Below are positions 1 to 10,339 of a stretch of DNA of 14,750 nt, one piece after another. Position numbers and translations under genes: made by a program. The stretch is taken from the NCBI GenBank assembly GCA_038117205.1, contig JAYOFL010000073.1, positions 1-14,750 of the forward strand. Reading direction: 5' to 3'. The notes below the pieces were generated by a model, which saw only the letters and a program-made list of their open reading frames with translations, had not been told where the DNA came from and made no database searches. The first letter of the stretch is position 1; every line of letters begins with the position of its first letter. The DNA is from JAQBZY01 sp038117205. GTDB taxonomy: Bacteria > Pseudomonadota > Alphaproteobacteria > Rhodospirillales > Casp-alpha2.

Positions 1-351
1 CGCACGTTTCAGGCGCTCCGGATCTACGTCAACGAGGAGCTGGCCGAGCTGGACCACGGCCTTGCAGCCGCCGAAAAACTATTGGGCATCGGTGGCCGCC
101 TGGCCGTGGTCTCGTTCCACTCACTGGAGGACCGCGCCGTGAAGGCCTTCTTCCAGGGGCGGAGCGGCGCTGGGCCGAGGCCGTCACGGCACGCGCCGAC
201 GGCCGGAGAGACCCCGAACGCGCCGCGTTTCGACGTGCCGGACCGGCGCGGCCGGACGCCGTCGGACGCCGAGGTCGCGTCCAACCCGCGCGCCCGCTCG
301 GCCAGGCTGCGTTGGGGCGTGCGCACCGACGCGCCGGCGCTGGCGGCATAG
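1..351 (+). CDS. rsmH: RsmH (MraW), 16S rRNA (cytosine-N4)-methyltransferase, C-terminal part
   Basis: The frame is open from base 1 and ends at TAG 349-351, leaving 116 C-terminal residues of a family that usually has a little over 300. RsmH transfers a methyl group from S-adenosylmethionine to N4 of C1402 (E. coli numbering) in the 16S rRNA decoding centre. Three family signatures are visible. FQALRIYVNEEL (residues 3-14) follows the substrate-binding region. VVSFHSLEDR (about 36-45) is the late methyltransferase-fold strand. NPRARSARLR near the C-terminus is the hallmark ending. The SAM-binding motifs lie upstream of the window. The stretch between the last two motifs is Arg/Pro-rich and variable. 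The gene is the first of the dcw cluster here and sits 11 nt before ftsL. The family call is secure; only the partial state limits it. Confidence 0.96.
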   Translation, partial: RTFQALRIYVNEELAELDHGLAAAEKLLGIGGRLAVVSFHSLEDRAVKAFFQGRSGAGPRPSRHAPTAGETPNAPRFDVPDRRGRTPSDAEVASNPRARSARLRWGVRTDAPALAA

Positions 352-362
352 GGAGGCGGCAT

Positions 363-737
363 ATGTTCAACCGCTCCACCATGATCCTGATCCTCAGCGC
401 CGCGGCCATCAGCGTGTCGTTGTTCGTCGTCAAGCATCAGGTGCAGGCGCTCGACGACGAGTTGGTCGACATCAACCACGATATCGTCCGCGCCCGCGAG
501 AGCATTCACGTCCTCAAGGCGGAGTGGAGCCATCTCAATCAGCCGGCAAGGCTCCGCAGCCTCGCCGGACGTTATCTCGAGGTCGGCCCGGTCGACGTGG
601 AGCGCATCGGTTCCGCCGAGCACCTGCTCGACCCGCTACCCGAACGCGAACAACCGCAAGCGGCGGCAGAGACCGCCGAGGCAAAAACTGACGAGCAAGG
701 GACGGCGTCCTCCGGAAACGAGGGGACGAAACAATGA
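363..737 (+). CDS. ftsL: FtsL, bitopic septal-ring protein
   Basis: This is a 124-residue protein with a very short cytoplasmic N-terminus, one membrane helix (about residues 7-23) and a periplasmic heptad-like coiled coil (about 24-58). It then carries AEWSHLNQPARLRSLAGRYL, which fits the alphaproteobacterial FtsL pattern of AEW..L..P.RL..LA. FtsL pairs with FtsB through the coiled coil and binds FtsQ; the FtsQLB complex activates FtsWI. I chose ATG 363 because GGGAGG at 351-356 precedes it with suitable spacing. The frame could extend 17 codons further into rsmH from 312, but that would put an Arg-rich, non-homologous stretch before the helix. The last 45 residues or so are acidic and low in complexity (Glu, Ala, Gln, Thr). 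The stop overlaps the ftsI start as ATGA. Identification rests on size, topology, the AEW..L region and position between rsmH and ftsI. Confidence 0.92.
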   Translation: MFNRSTMILILSAAAISVSLFVVKHQVQALDDELVDINHDIVRARESIHVLKAEWSHLNQPARLRSLAGRYLEVGPVDVERIGSAEHLLDPLPEREQPQAAAETAEAKTDEQGTASSGNEGTKQ

Positions 738-2639
738 TCGCGCACGTATTGCCGCCCATCACGGAACGGCGACGCTTCGACGGCCACGGCAAGGAGGCGC
801 TGGAAACCGGCCGCAACCGGCTGCTGGTGACGGCCGCCGTCCTGACGCTGGCCTTCTCCGCCGTCGTGTTCCGGCTGTTCGATCTGAGCGTGCTGCGCGG
901 TGCCGAGCCGATGCAGACGGCCCGCACCTACGCCGAGCCGCCGCTCCGCGTATCGCGCGCCGACATCGTCGACCGCAACGGCGTCGTACTGGCGACCAGC
1001 CTGCCGACCGCGTCGCTGTACGCCGATCCGAAGGACGTGATCGACCCGAAGGGCGCCGCCAAGGCCATCGCCGGCGTGTTCCCGGAAATCGACGCTGACG
1101 ACCTCGCCGACAAACTTTCCAAGAAGGGCCGCTTCATCTGGGTGAAGCGGAACCTGACGCCGGAACAACAACTCGCCGCCAACCGGCTCGGCCTGCCCGG
1201 CTTCTCGTTCATCGACGAGGAACGCCGCATCTATCCGCACGGGTCGCTGACGGCGCACGTGCTCGGCCTTACCGACGTCGACGGCAACGGCATCGCCGGC
1301 GTCGAGCAGTACTTCGATCAACGGCTGCGGCGCGGCGACCGGCCGCTGACGCTCGCCGTCGACGTCCGCGTGCAGTCGATCCTGCGCGCCGAGCTTGCCG
1401 CCGCCATGTCCGAATTCGAGGCGCTCGGCGCCGCCGGGGCCGTCATGGACGTGCACAGCGGCGAAATGATCGCCATGGTCTCGCTGCCTGACTTCGATCC
1501 CAACGACCGTGAGACCTTCGCCGGCGACGCCCGCTTCAACCGCGTCACCAAGGGCGTCTATGAAATGGGCTCGACCTTCAAGCTGTTCACGGCGGCGATG
1601 GCGCTGGACACCGGCACGGTCGAGATGAACGGCGGCTACGACGCGTCCGAGCCGATCAAGATCGCGCGCTTCAGCATCAGCGACTATCACGCCAAGAACC
1701 GTTGGCTGAGCGTTCCGGAGATCATCGTCCACTCGTCCAACATCGGCGCCGCCAAGATGGCGCTCGACGTCGGCACCGACGGGCAGAAGAAGTATCTCGG
1801 CCGCTTCGGCCTGCTGCGTCCGGCCAGCCTGGAAATGCCGGAAAACGCCAAGCCGCTGATGCCGCTGCAGTGGCGCGAGATCAACACGATGACGATCTCG
1901 TTCGGCTATGGCATCGCCGTGACGCCGGTGCAACTGGCCGGCGGCATTTCCGCGCTGGTCAACGGCGGTCTCCTGCATTCGCCGACGGTGCTGCGCCGGT
2001 TCGCCGACACGCCGGTGCCGAGCACCCGCGCGCTCACCGAAGACACGTCCGAGAAGATGCGGCAATTGATGCGTCTCGTCGTCGCCAAGGGCACCGGCAA
2101 GAAGGCCGATGTGAAGGGCTATTTCGTCGGCGGCAAGACCGGCACGGCGGAAAAGCAGGTCGGCGGCGTCTATAAGAAGAACGCCAAGATTTCGTCCTTC
2201 ATCGGCGCCTTCCCGATGGGCGATCCGCGCTATGTCGTGTTCGCCATGCTCGACGAGCCGCACGGCAACAAGCGCACGTTCAATTACGCGACCGGCGGTG
2301 TGGTCGCGGCGCCGGTGGTCAGCCGCGTCGTCGCGCAGATGGGACCGCTGCTCGGGATCGAGCCGAATTTGGAGGACGGCGAGCCAATCGCTCTGCCGCC
2401 CGTGGACGGCGAACGGCTCCAGCCGAAGCCCAGCATGGTCAAACAGGCGTCCGTCGTCGGTGGTGTCGTCAGGCCGTCGCCGACGCTGCGGCGTCCGGCG
2501 GAAAACGTGAAGACACCGTCACCGCCCGCGCCACCGGCCGTCCGCGCGCAACCCGAACCGCCGCCGGCTGGGGCGCCGCCAGACGAGGCGCCGAAAGACC
2601 GAATTGCCCGAAAGACCCGCGAAGCGTTGGAGCAAGCCC

Positions 2640-2653
<14 letters not shown>
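734..2653 (+). CDS. ftsI: FtsI (PBP3), septal peptidoglycan D,D-transpeptidase
   Basis: FtsI is a monofunctional class B penicillin-binding protein that crosslinks septal peptidoglycan made by its partner FtsW. The 639 residues contain a short cytoplasmic segment, a membrane anchor (about 30-50), a pedestal domain opening with ADIVDRNGVVLA (about 77-88), and the transpeptidase domain. The active-site motifs are all present: STFK with nucleophile Ser280, SSN with Ser334, and KTG at 468-470. From about residue 545 there is a tail rich in Pro, Ala and Arg, ending in a predicted charged helix (DRIARKTREALEQAL). This tail makes the protein longer than E. coli FtsI (588 aa). ATG 734 overlaps the ftsL stop, with GAGGGG at 720-725 as ribosome binding site. 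The 3' end overlaps the likely murE start by 14 nt. Confidence 0.97.
2629..2642 (+). promoter_or_regulatory. Ribosome binding site and TTG start of murE
   Basis: GGAG at 2629-2632 stands 7 nt before TTG 2640, all within the last codons of ftsI. It is the main reason, with the conserved LVDVL that follows, for choosing this start. A competing GGAGAG at 2664-2669 precedes TTG 2673, just after the ftsI stop. Confidence 0.5.
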
Positions 2654-4132
<1,479 letters not shown>

Positions 4133-4133
<1 letters not shown>

Positions 4134-5557
4134 TGGCCGGCAACGCGAACCCCACGCCGCTGTGGACCGCCGAGGACGCGGCGGCGGCGACGGGTGGCGT
4201 GACGCCGGGAGGCTGGACGGCGACGGGGGTCTCCATCGACAGCCGCAGCGTCGCCGCCGGCGATCTTTTCATCGCCATCGCCGGCGAGAACCATGACGGG
4301 CACGATTTCGTCGCCGACGCGCTCGCCAAGGGCGCCGCGGCGGCGGTCGTGCATCGCAACGTGCCGGGCATGGACGCCGGCGCGCCGTTTCTCATGGTCG
4401 AGGATACCGAGCACGCGCTCCGCGATCTGGCGACGGCGGCCCGTGCCCGCACCAAGGCGAAAATCTGCGCCGTGACCGGCAGCGTCGGCAAGACGGGCAC
4501 CAAGGAAATGCTGGCCGGCGCCTTGACGGCGCAGGGCAAGGTGACGGCGACGGCCGGCAACCTCAACAATCACTGGGGCTTGCCGCTCAGTCTGGCACGC
4601 ATGCCCGCCGATACGGACTTCGGCGTCTTCGAGATGGGCATGAACCACGCCGGTGAGATTTCCGATCTCTCGAAACTGGCACGGCCGCACGTCGGCATCG
4701 TCACGGCGGTGGAAGCGGTGCACCTCGAGCATTTCCAGAACGTCGAGGCCATCGCCGCCGCCAAGGCGGAAATCTTCGACGGCCTGGAGCCGGACGGCGC
4801 TGCCGTGCTCAACCGCGACAATCCGCATTTCGACCGGCTTCTGGAAAAGGCCCGCGCCGCCGGTGCCAAGGCCTTCTGGAGTTTCGGCGTTCATTCCTTC
4901 GCCAACGCGCGGCTCGTCAGCTACGACCCGCTGCCGCAGGGCGCGCAGGTCCAGGCCACCGTCGGCGGCCGGCATCTCCGCTACACGCTCGGCATGCCGG
5001 GCCGGCATTGGGCGCTCAATTCCATCGCCGTCGTCGCCGCCGTACTGGCGCTCGACGCCGACCCCGACATTGCGACGAAGGCATTCGCCGACATGAAGCC
5101 CGGCAAGGGGCGCGGGCTCCGGATCGACGTCGACGCGCCGTTCGGCAAGTTCGCGGTCATCGACGAGACCTACAACGCCAACGCCGCGGCTGTCCGCGCC
5201 GCCCTCGAGGTGTTGGCGCAGCAGAAACCCGGCCGCGGCGGCCGGCGTATCGCCGTTCTCGGCGACATGTTGGAGCTCGGACCGAGCTCGCCGGAAATTC
5301 ATCTCTCGTTGGTCGACGACATCGTGGCGCGCGACGTCGATGCCCTGTTCGTCTGCGGCAAGGACATGTCGCCCGTACTCGACCACGTGCCGGAAGACAT
5401 GCGCGGCGGCAAGGCGGCGACGGCGGCGGAATTGGCGCCGATGGTGGCGGCCGCCGTCCGAGGCGGCGATTTGGTGTTGGTCAAAGGATCGAACGGCAGC
5501 CGCATGGGCGCCGTGGTCGACGCGCTGACGGCGCTCAGGAAGGGCGGTACGGACTGA
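4133..5557 (+). CDS. murF: MurF, UDP-MurNAc-tripeptide:D-Ala-D-Ala ligase
   Basis: MurF completes the UDP-MurNAc-pentapeptide by adding the D-Ala-D-Ala dipeptide supplied by Ddl. The 474 residues show the N-terminal UDP-sugar domain (VSIDSRSVAAGDLFIAI), the ATP loop GSVGKTGTK (116-124, Lys120), LNNHWGLPLSL, the MurF-specific EMGMNHAGEI, and a C-terminal domain with DETYNAN (344-350), VLGDMLELG and LVKGSNGSRM. ATG 4133 shares one base with the murE stop (TGATG). No strong Shine-Dalgarno precedes it, so translation is probably coupled to murE. The frame stays open far upstream inside murE, but that part encodes an Arg-rich shadow, not a domain. The usual Ser-Met after NAN.. is replaced by Ala-Val (353-354), a minor variation. 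Confidence 0.96.
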
Positions 5558-5558
5558 A

Positions 5559-6647
5559 ATGCTGTTCCATATCCTTTATCCGCTCGCCGATCAGTTCAGC
5601 GCCCTCAACGTCTTCCGCTACATCACGTTCCGGACCGGCGGCGCGGTGATGACGGCGCTGATCGTCAGCTTCCTGTTCGGCCCCGTCATGATCGATCTGC
5701 TGCGCTCCCGCCAGGGACATGGACAGCCGATCCGCGACGACGGGCCGGAGAGTCATATCCTGACCAAGAAGGGAACGCCGACCATGGGCGGCGTCCTGAT
5801 CTTGCTGGCGCTCTCCACGGCGACGCTGTTGTGGGCGGATCTCACCAACAAGTACGTGTGGGGCGTTCTCGGCGTCACTGTCGGTTTCGGCTTCATCGGC
5901 TTCCTCGACGATTTCCTCAAGGTCAGCCGCCGCAATCCCAAGGGCCTGCCGGGCAAGCTCAAGCTGCTGCTGCAAGTCGCCATCGCCGGCGTCGCCACCT
6001 TCTGGATATTGAGCGGCATGCCGCCGGCGCTGACGACGTCACTCGCCGTGCCGTTCGCCAAATCGACGCTTCTCAACTTCGGCTGGATGTTCGTCGTCTT
6101 CGCCATTCTGGTGATGGTCGGCGCGTCCAACGCGGTCAACCTGACGGACGGGTTGGACGGTCTCGCCATCGTGCCGGTTATGATCGCGGCGGGCGTGTTC
6201 GCGGTGATCGCGTATCTGACCGGCCACGCCATCTTCTCGAACTATCTGCAACTGCATCACGTGCCCGGCGCGGGAGAGCTGGCGGTGTTCGCCGGCGCGC
6301 TGGTCGGCGCCGGTCTCGGTTTCCTGTGGTTCAACGCGCCGCCCGCCAAGGTGTTCATGGGCGACACCGGCTCGCTGGCGCTCGGCGGCGCGCTCGGCGC
6401 CATCAGCGTCGTCACCAAGCACGAACTGGTGCTGGCCATCGTCGGCGGCCTGTTCGTTCTCGAAACCGTGTCGGTGATCGTGCAGGTCATCTCCTTCAAA
6501 CTGACCGGCAAGCGCGTCTTCGCCATGGCGCCGCTGCACCATCATTTCGAAAAGAAGGGATGGGCCGAGCCGACCATCGTCATCCGCTTCTGGATCATCG
6601 CGTCCATTCTCGCGCTCGCCGGCTTGGCGACGCTGAAGCTGAGGTAG
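5559..6647 (+). CDS. mraY: MraY, phospho-N-acetylmuramoyl-pentapeptide transferase
   Basis: MraY is a polytopic inner-membrane enzyme of about ten helices. It moves phospho-MurNAc-pentapeptide from UDP to undecaprenyl phosphate, making lipid I. The 362-residue length is normal for the family (E. coli 360). All signature loops are present: KKGTPTMGG (70-78), FLDDFLK with the Asp pair 117-118, NLTDGLDGL (194-202), FMGDTGSL (266-273, Asp269), and MAPLHHHFE (323-331) with the His triad. The N-terminus MLFHILYPLA matches the family opening, which fixes ATG 5559. The nearest purine-rich stretch (AGGAAGGG, 5537-5544) lies rather far upstream, so initiation may rely on ribosomes finishing murF one base earlier. 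The closing residues form a final membrane helix ending at TAG. Confidence 0.98.
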   Translation: MLFHILYPLADQFSALNVFRYITFRTGGAVMTALIVSFLFGPVMIDLLRSRQGHGQPIRDDGPESHILTKKGTPTMGGVLILLALSTATLLWADLTNKYVWGVLGVTVGFGFIGFLDDFLKVSRRNPKGLPGKLKLLLQVAIAGVATFWILSGMPPALTTSLAVPFAKSTLLNFGWMFVVFAILVMVGASNAVNLTDGLDGLAIVPVMIAAGVFAVIAYLTGHAIFSNYLQLHHVPGAGELAVFAGALVGAGLGFLWFNAPPAKVFMGDTGSLALGGALGAISVVTKHELVLAIVGGLFVLETVSVIVQVISFKLTGKRVFAMAPLHHHFEKKGWAEPTIVIRFWIIASILALAGLATLKLR

Positions 6648-6651
6648 GCGC

Positions 6652-8085
6652 ATGATCGACGTCTTTCCGTTCGCTGGACTGCCGGCCCCGGTCTTCGGGC
6701 TTGGACGGAGCGGCATCGCCGCCGCCGAGGCGCTGATGCGCGGCGACGCCGAGGTCTGGGCCTGGGACGACAATCCGGAATCCCGCGAACGCGCCGCCGA
6801 GCGCGGCATTCCGCTGGTCGATCTCTACAAGTGCGATTGGCGCGAGGCGACGTCGCTGATTCTCAGCCCCGGCATTCCGCTGCATCATCCGAAGCCGCAT
6901 CCGATCGTCCAGATGGCGCGTGACGCCGGCTGCGAGATCATCGGCGACGTCGAGTTGCTGGCGCGCACGCAGCGCGACGCCGCCTTCATCGGTATCACCG
7001 GCACCAACGGCAAGTCGACGACGACGGCCCTGATCGGCCACATCTTCCAGATCTCCGGCCGGGTCGCGGAAATCGGCGGCAATCTCGGCACGCCGGCCTG
7101 CGCGCTGGAGCCGTTGGACCAGGAAGGCACCTACATCCTCGAGATGTCGTCCTACCAGTTGGAGCTCACGTTCTCGATCACCTTCGACGTCGGCGTACTG
7201 CTGAACATCAGCCCCGATCACCTCGACCGGCACGGCGGCATGGACGGCTACATCGCCGCCAAGCGCCTGATCTTCCATCGTCAGACCAAGCCGCGCACCG
7301 CCGTCATCGGTATCGACGACGAAATCTGCCGCGCCATCTTCAACGACCTGCGCGAGAAGGACGATCAGAACGTCGTCGGCATTTCCGTGCGCGAGCGCGT
7401 GCACGGCGGCGTCTACGTCGTCGACGGCGTGCTCTACGACGATACCGAAGGCAAGGAAACGCCGGTGATGGATTTGAAGACCGTCGCCAGCCTGCAGGGC
7501 GCGCACAACTGGCAGAACGCGGCCGCCGCCTATGCCGCCTGCAAGATGACCGGCGTGCCGCCGCACGCCGTCATGGCCTGCATCAACAGCTATCCCGGCC
7601 TCGTGCACCGCCAGGAAGCGGTGGAAGCCGTCGACGGGGTCGGCTTCGTCAACGACTCCAAGGCCACCAACGGTGAATCGGCGGCGCGCGCGCTGGCCTG
7701 CTACGACAACATCTATTGGATTTGCGGCGGCCGGCCCAAGGGCGACGGCCTCAAGGCCTGCATGCCCTATCTGGAGCGCGTCCGGCACGCCTTCGTGATC
7801 GGCGAGGCGGCGCTGCCGTTCTCGAACGAGCTCAACGGCAAGCTGCCGATCACCATGTCCGGCGATCTCGCGACGGCCGTCAAGCAGGCCTACGAGGCGG
7901 CGAAGAAGGATAAGACGGGGAAGCCCATCGTGCTGCTGTCGCCGGCCTGCGCGTCCTTCGACCAGTTCAAGGATTTCGAGGCCCGGGGCGATGCCTTCCG
8001 CGACATCGTCGCCGCGCTGCCGGGCGAGCATGTGGATCCGTTCGACGCCGGTGACATTTTCCCGGGCGGCGGAGGCGACGCATGA
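6652..8085 (+). CDS. murD: MurD, UDP-MurNAc-L-Ala:D-glutamate ligase
   Basis: MurD is a cytoplasmic ATP-dependent ligase that adds D-Glu to UDP-MurNAc-L-Ala. The 477 residues contain the Rossmann-type UDP-binding start FGLGRSGIAAA (15-25), the SPGIP motif (72-76), the ATP loop GTNGKST (117-123, Lys121), EMSSYQLE (164-171), NISPDHLDRH (185-194), and the candidate carbamylated Lys204 in YIAAKRLIF. HNWQNAAAAY and NDSKATN follow. The C-terminal signature SPACASFDQFKDFEARGDAF is intact. ATG 6652 follows the mraY stop by 4 nt, with GAGG at 6641-6644 overlapping the end of mraY. The stop overlaps the ftsW start as ATGA. The length is somewhat above E. coli MurD (438 aa) because of loops and a Gly/Asp-rich C-terminus, which is not unusual in alphaproteobacteria. 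Confidence 0.97.
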   Translation: MIDVFPFAGLPAPVFGLGRSGIAAAEALMRGDAEVWAWDDNPESRERAAERGIPLVDLYKCDWREATSLILSPGIPLHHPKPHPIVQMARDAGCEIIGDVELLARTQRDAAFIGITGTNGKSTTTALIGHIFQISGRVAEIGGNLGTPACALEPLDQEGTYILEMSSYQLELTFSITFDVGVLLNISPDHLDRHGGMDGYIAAKRLIFHRQTKPRTAVIGIDDEICRAIFNDLREKDDQNVVGISVRERVHGGVYVVDGVLYDDTEGKETPVMDLKTVASLQGAHNWQNAAAAYAACKMTGVPPHAVMACINSYPGLVHRQEAVEAVDGVGFVNDSKATNGESAARALACYDNIYWICGGRPKGDGLKACMPYLERVRHAFVIGEAALPFSNELNGKLPITMSGDLATAVKQAYEAAKKDKTGKPIVLLSPACASFDQFKDFEARGDAFRDIVAALPGEHVDPFDAGDIFPGGGGDA

Positions 8086-9206
8086 GCGCGCTCAACCGCA
8101 CCGATACCAGCATCGTCGGCCGTTGGTGGTGGACCGTGGACCGCTGGTCGTTGGCGGCGATTGCTCTCCTGATCGCGTTCGGCGCCGTAATGATCCTGGC
8201 CGCGTCGCCGGCGGTGGCGGAGCGCATTCACGTCGGCTCGTTCCATTTCGTCAAAAGGCAATTCGCGTTCCTGATGCTGGCGAGCGCGATCATCATCGGC
8301 ATCTCCATGCTGTCGCCCAAGGGCGTGCGCCGGCTCGGCGCGGCGGTGCTGTTGGGCGGCCTTATGCTGACGGTCCTCACACTCGTCGTCGGCACCGAGA
8401 TCAAGGGCGCCAGCCGCTGGCTCAACCTGGGCGGCTTCTCCCTGCAACCGTCGGAATTTCTGAAGCCCGGCATCGCCGTCGTCGCCGCGTGGCTGTTCGC
8501 GTCGCGCCGGCTGGACGAGAAGTTCCCGGGCTTCCAGATGTCGATCGCGCTCTATCTGGTGACGGTGTCTTTGCTGCTGTTGCAGCCCGACGTCGGCATG
8601 GCCTTCGTCGTCTCCGTCGTCTGGGGCACGCAGTTCTTCGTTGCCGGCCTGCCGCTCACTTTCGTCGGCGTGATCGCCGGCGCCTTCGCCAGCGCCGCCG
8701 TCGGCGCGTACTTCACCTTCGATCACGTGCGGCTCCGCGTCGACCGCTTCCTCGATCCCAACGGCGAGGAAGGCTATCAAGTGGCCCGCGCCATCGAAGC
8801 GTTCCAGAAGGGCGGCATCGCTGGACGCGGCCCGGGCGAGGGACGCGTCAAGGAAGTGCTGCCGGACGCGCACGCCGACTTCATCTTCGCCGTCACCGGC
8901 GAGGAATTCGGCATGATCGCCTGCGTCGTTCTCGTCCTGCTGTTCGCCTTCGTGGTGCTGCGCGGCTTCGGACGCGTCATGCGGAGCGACAACCTGTTCG
9001 TGCTGCTCGCCGTCACCGGACTGTTGAGCCAGTTCGCGGTGCAGGCCCTCGTCAACATGGCGTCGAGCGTCAACCTGATCCCGCCGAAGGGCATGACGCT
9101 GCCGTTCATTTCCTACGGCGGATCGTCGACGCTGGCACTCGCCGTCGGCATCGGCATGGTGCTGGCGCTGACGCGCGACGGCCCGGAAACGGGAGCGCGG
9201 CCATGA
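8082..9206 (+). CDS. ftsW: FtsW, SEDS-family septal peptidoglycan glycosyltransferase
   Basis: FtsW polymerises lipid II into septal glycan strands in complex with FtsI. The 374-residue protein has about ten predicted membrane helices after a short cytoplasmic N-terminus containing a WWW run (15-17). SEDS signatures are present: KGASRWLNLG (108-117), LQPSEFLKP (121-129), GGIAGRGPGEG (244-254), LPDAHADFIFAVTGEEFG with the putative catalytic Asp266, and PPKGMTLPFISYGGSS (334-349). The residue before Asp266 is Ala, where E. coli FtsW has Thr (HTDFIFA). RodA is the main alternative, but the location between murD and murG and the KGMTLPFISYGGSS form support FtsW. GGAGG at 8071-8075 serves ATG 8082, which overlaps the murD stop. 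Confidence 0.96.
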   Translation: MSALNRTDTSIVGRWWWTVDRWSLAAIALLIAFGAVMILAASPAVAERIHVGSFHFVKRQFAFLMLASAIIIGISMLSPKGVRRLGAAVLLGGLMLTVLTLVVGTEIKGASRWLNLGGFSLQPSEFLKPGIAVVAAWLFASRRLDEKFPGFQMSIALYLVTVSLLLLQPDVGMAFVVSVVWGTQFFVAGLPLTFVGVIAGAFASAAVGAYFTFDHVRLRVDRFLDPNGEEGYQVARAIEAFQKGGIAGRGPGEGRVKEVLPDAHADFIFAVTGEEFGMIACVVLVLLFAFVVLRGFGRVMRSDNLFVLLAVTGLLSQFAVQALVNMASSVNLIPPKGMTLPFISYGGSSTLALAVGIGMVLALTRDGPETGARP

Positions 9207-10339
9207 CGGCGCGGGGCCTCATCGTCCTCGCCGCCGGGGGAACCGGCGGCCATGTCTTCCCGGCGGAAGCGCTGGCCCGCGAACTGCGCGGGCGCGGTTA
9301 TCCGCTGGCGCTGTTCACGGACCGGCGCGGCGACGCCTATGGCGGCGCGCTCGGCGATCTGGAAACGCACCGCATCCGCGCCGGCGGCATCGCCGGCAAG
9401 GGCGCGATGGCGCGGATCATGAGCGTCGGCGAAATCGCCATCGGCACCTTCCAGGCCAAGGCGCTCCTGAACCGGTTGTCGCCGGCGGCGGTGATCGGTT
9501 TTGGCGGCTACGCCTCGGTGCCGACCATGCTGGCGGCGGCATTCGCCGGCGTGCCGAGCGCCATCCACGAACAGAACGCCATCCTCGGCCGCGCCAACCG
9601 GCTGCTCGCCGACCGGGTCGACCGGATCGCCGTTTCGTTCCCGGAAAGCCGGGCCGTGCCGCGCCGGGCGCGCCGCAAGATCGTCCACACCGGCATGCCG
9701 GTCCGTCCCGGTGTCGCCGCGCTCCGTGGCAGCCCGTATGCGGTCCCGACGGCCTCGGGGCCGGCCTCCATCCTCGTGATGGGCGGCTCGCAGGGCGCCC
9801 GGGTGTTGAGCCAGGTCGTGCCGGCGGCCATCGCCGCCCTTTCGGAGGGTTTGCGCGGCCGCGTCCGCATCGTGCAGCAATGCAGGCCGGAAGACATTGC
9901 GTCGGTCCGCGGCGCCTACTCGTCCATGGGCGTCGAGGCGGAACTGTCGTCCTTCTTCGCCGACGTGCCGGAACGTCTGGCGGCGTCGCATCTGGTGATC
10001 GGGCGCGCCGGGGCGTCGACGGTCGCGGAGGCGCTCTGCGTCGGCCGGCCGGCGATCCTGGTGCCGTATCCGCACGCCGTCGACGACCACCAGACGCTGA
10101 ACGCGCACGCCGTCGACGAAGTCGGCGCCGGCTGGCTGATTCCGGAAACCGCCTTCGACGGCCCGTCGCTCGCCGGACGGATCGAGTCCCTCTTCGGCAT
10201 GCCGACCGTGCTCGCCAAGGCGGCCGAGGCAGCCCTCAAGGCGGGGCGCCCCTACGCGACGGAGCGGCTGGCCGACGTCATCGACGAACTCGTTGCCGGT
10301 TCCAACGGCGGCGGCGCGGCGGAAAGGAGGGCGGCATGA
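9203..10339 (+). CDS. murG: MurG, lipid II-forming GlcNAc transferase
   Basis: MurG is a peripheral membrane GT-B glycosyltransferase (family GT28). It adds GlcNAc from UDP-GlcNAc to lipid I on the cytoplasmic face, giving lipid II. The 378 residues show the N-terminal glycine-rich loop AGGTGGHVFPA (11-21, with His17), GFGGYASVP (99-107), HEQNAILGRAN (122-132), a second glycine loop GGSQGAR (194-200), GRAGASTVAE (267-276), and the UDP-GlcNAc-binding PYPHAVDDHQ (288-297). The interdomain motif normally written GNPVR reads GMPVR here (164-168). ATG 9203 overlaps the ftsW stop (ATGA), with GGGAG at 9191-9195. The open frame continues upstream inside ftsW, but the upstream translation is a shadow without family features. 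The C-terminus ends in a Gly/Ala-rich tail. Confidence 0.97.
   Translation: MTARGLIVLAAGGTGGHVFPAEALARELRGRGYPLALFTDRRGDAYGGALGDLETHRIRAGGIAGKGAMARIMSVGEIAIGTFQAKALLNRLSPAAVIGFGGYASVPTMLAAAFAGVPSAIHEQNAILGRANRLLADRVDRIAVSFPESRAVPRRARRKIVHTGMPVRPGVAALRGSPYAVPTASGPASILVMGGSQGARVLSQVVPAAIAALSEGLRGRVRIVQQCRPEDIASVRGAYSSMGVEAELSSFFADVPERLAASHLVIGRAGASTVAEALCVGRPAILVPYPHAVDDHQTLNAHAVDEVGAGWLIPETAFDGPSLAGRIESLFGMPTVLAKAAEAALKAGRPYATERLADVIDELVAGSNGGGAAERRAA
10323..10338 (+). promoter_or_regulatory. Strong Shine-Dalgarno and start of murC
   Basis: AAAGGAGG at 10323-10330 with 5 nt spacing to ATG 10336 is the closest match to the anti-Shine-Dalgarno complement in the window. It lies inside the last codons of murG. 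It suggests that murC can be initiated efficiently on its own despite the ATGA overlap. Confidence 0.75.

Noticed and set aside
572..2263. Long minus-strand open frames, such as 572-2263, 2469-4079, 3722-5386 and 6595-8031
   Set aside because: They lie opposite conserved dcw genes. Their translations are rich in Arg, His, Asp and Gly with no recognisable domain, as expected from GC-rich codon bias in the antisense frame.
8334..8410. Possibility that the SEDS protein is RodA and not FtsW
   Set aside because: Its place between murD and murG, the KGMTLPFISYGGSS form and the lack of a neighbouring PBP2 or mreB gene favour FtsW.
7991..9202. Open frame continuous with murG through ftsW
   Set aside because: Same shadow effect: the upstream part has no MurG features, and ATG 9203 has a good ribosome binding site and the correct N-terminus.
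9880..10335. Open frame continuous with murC through the end of murG
   Set aside because: The upstream translation is low-complexity Arg/Gly/Ala. The Rossmann start of MurC lies just after ATG 10336, which has a strong Shine-Dalgarno.
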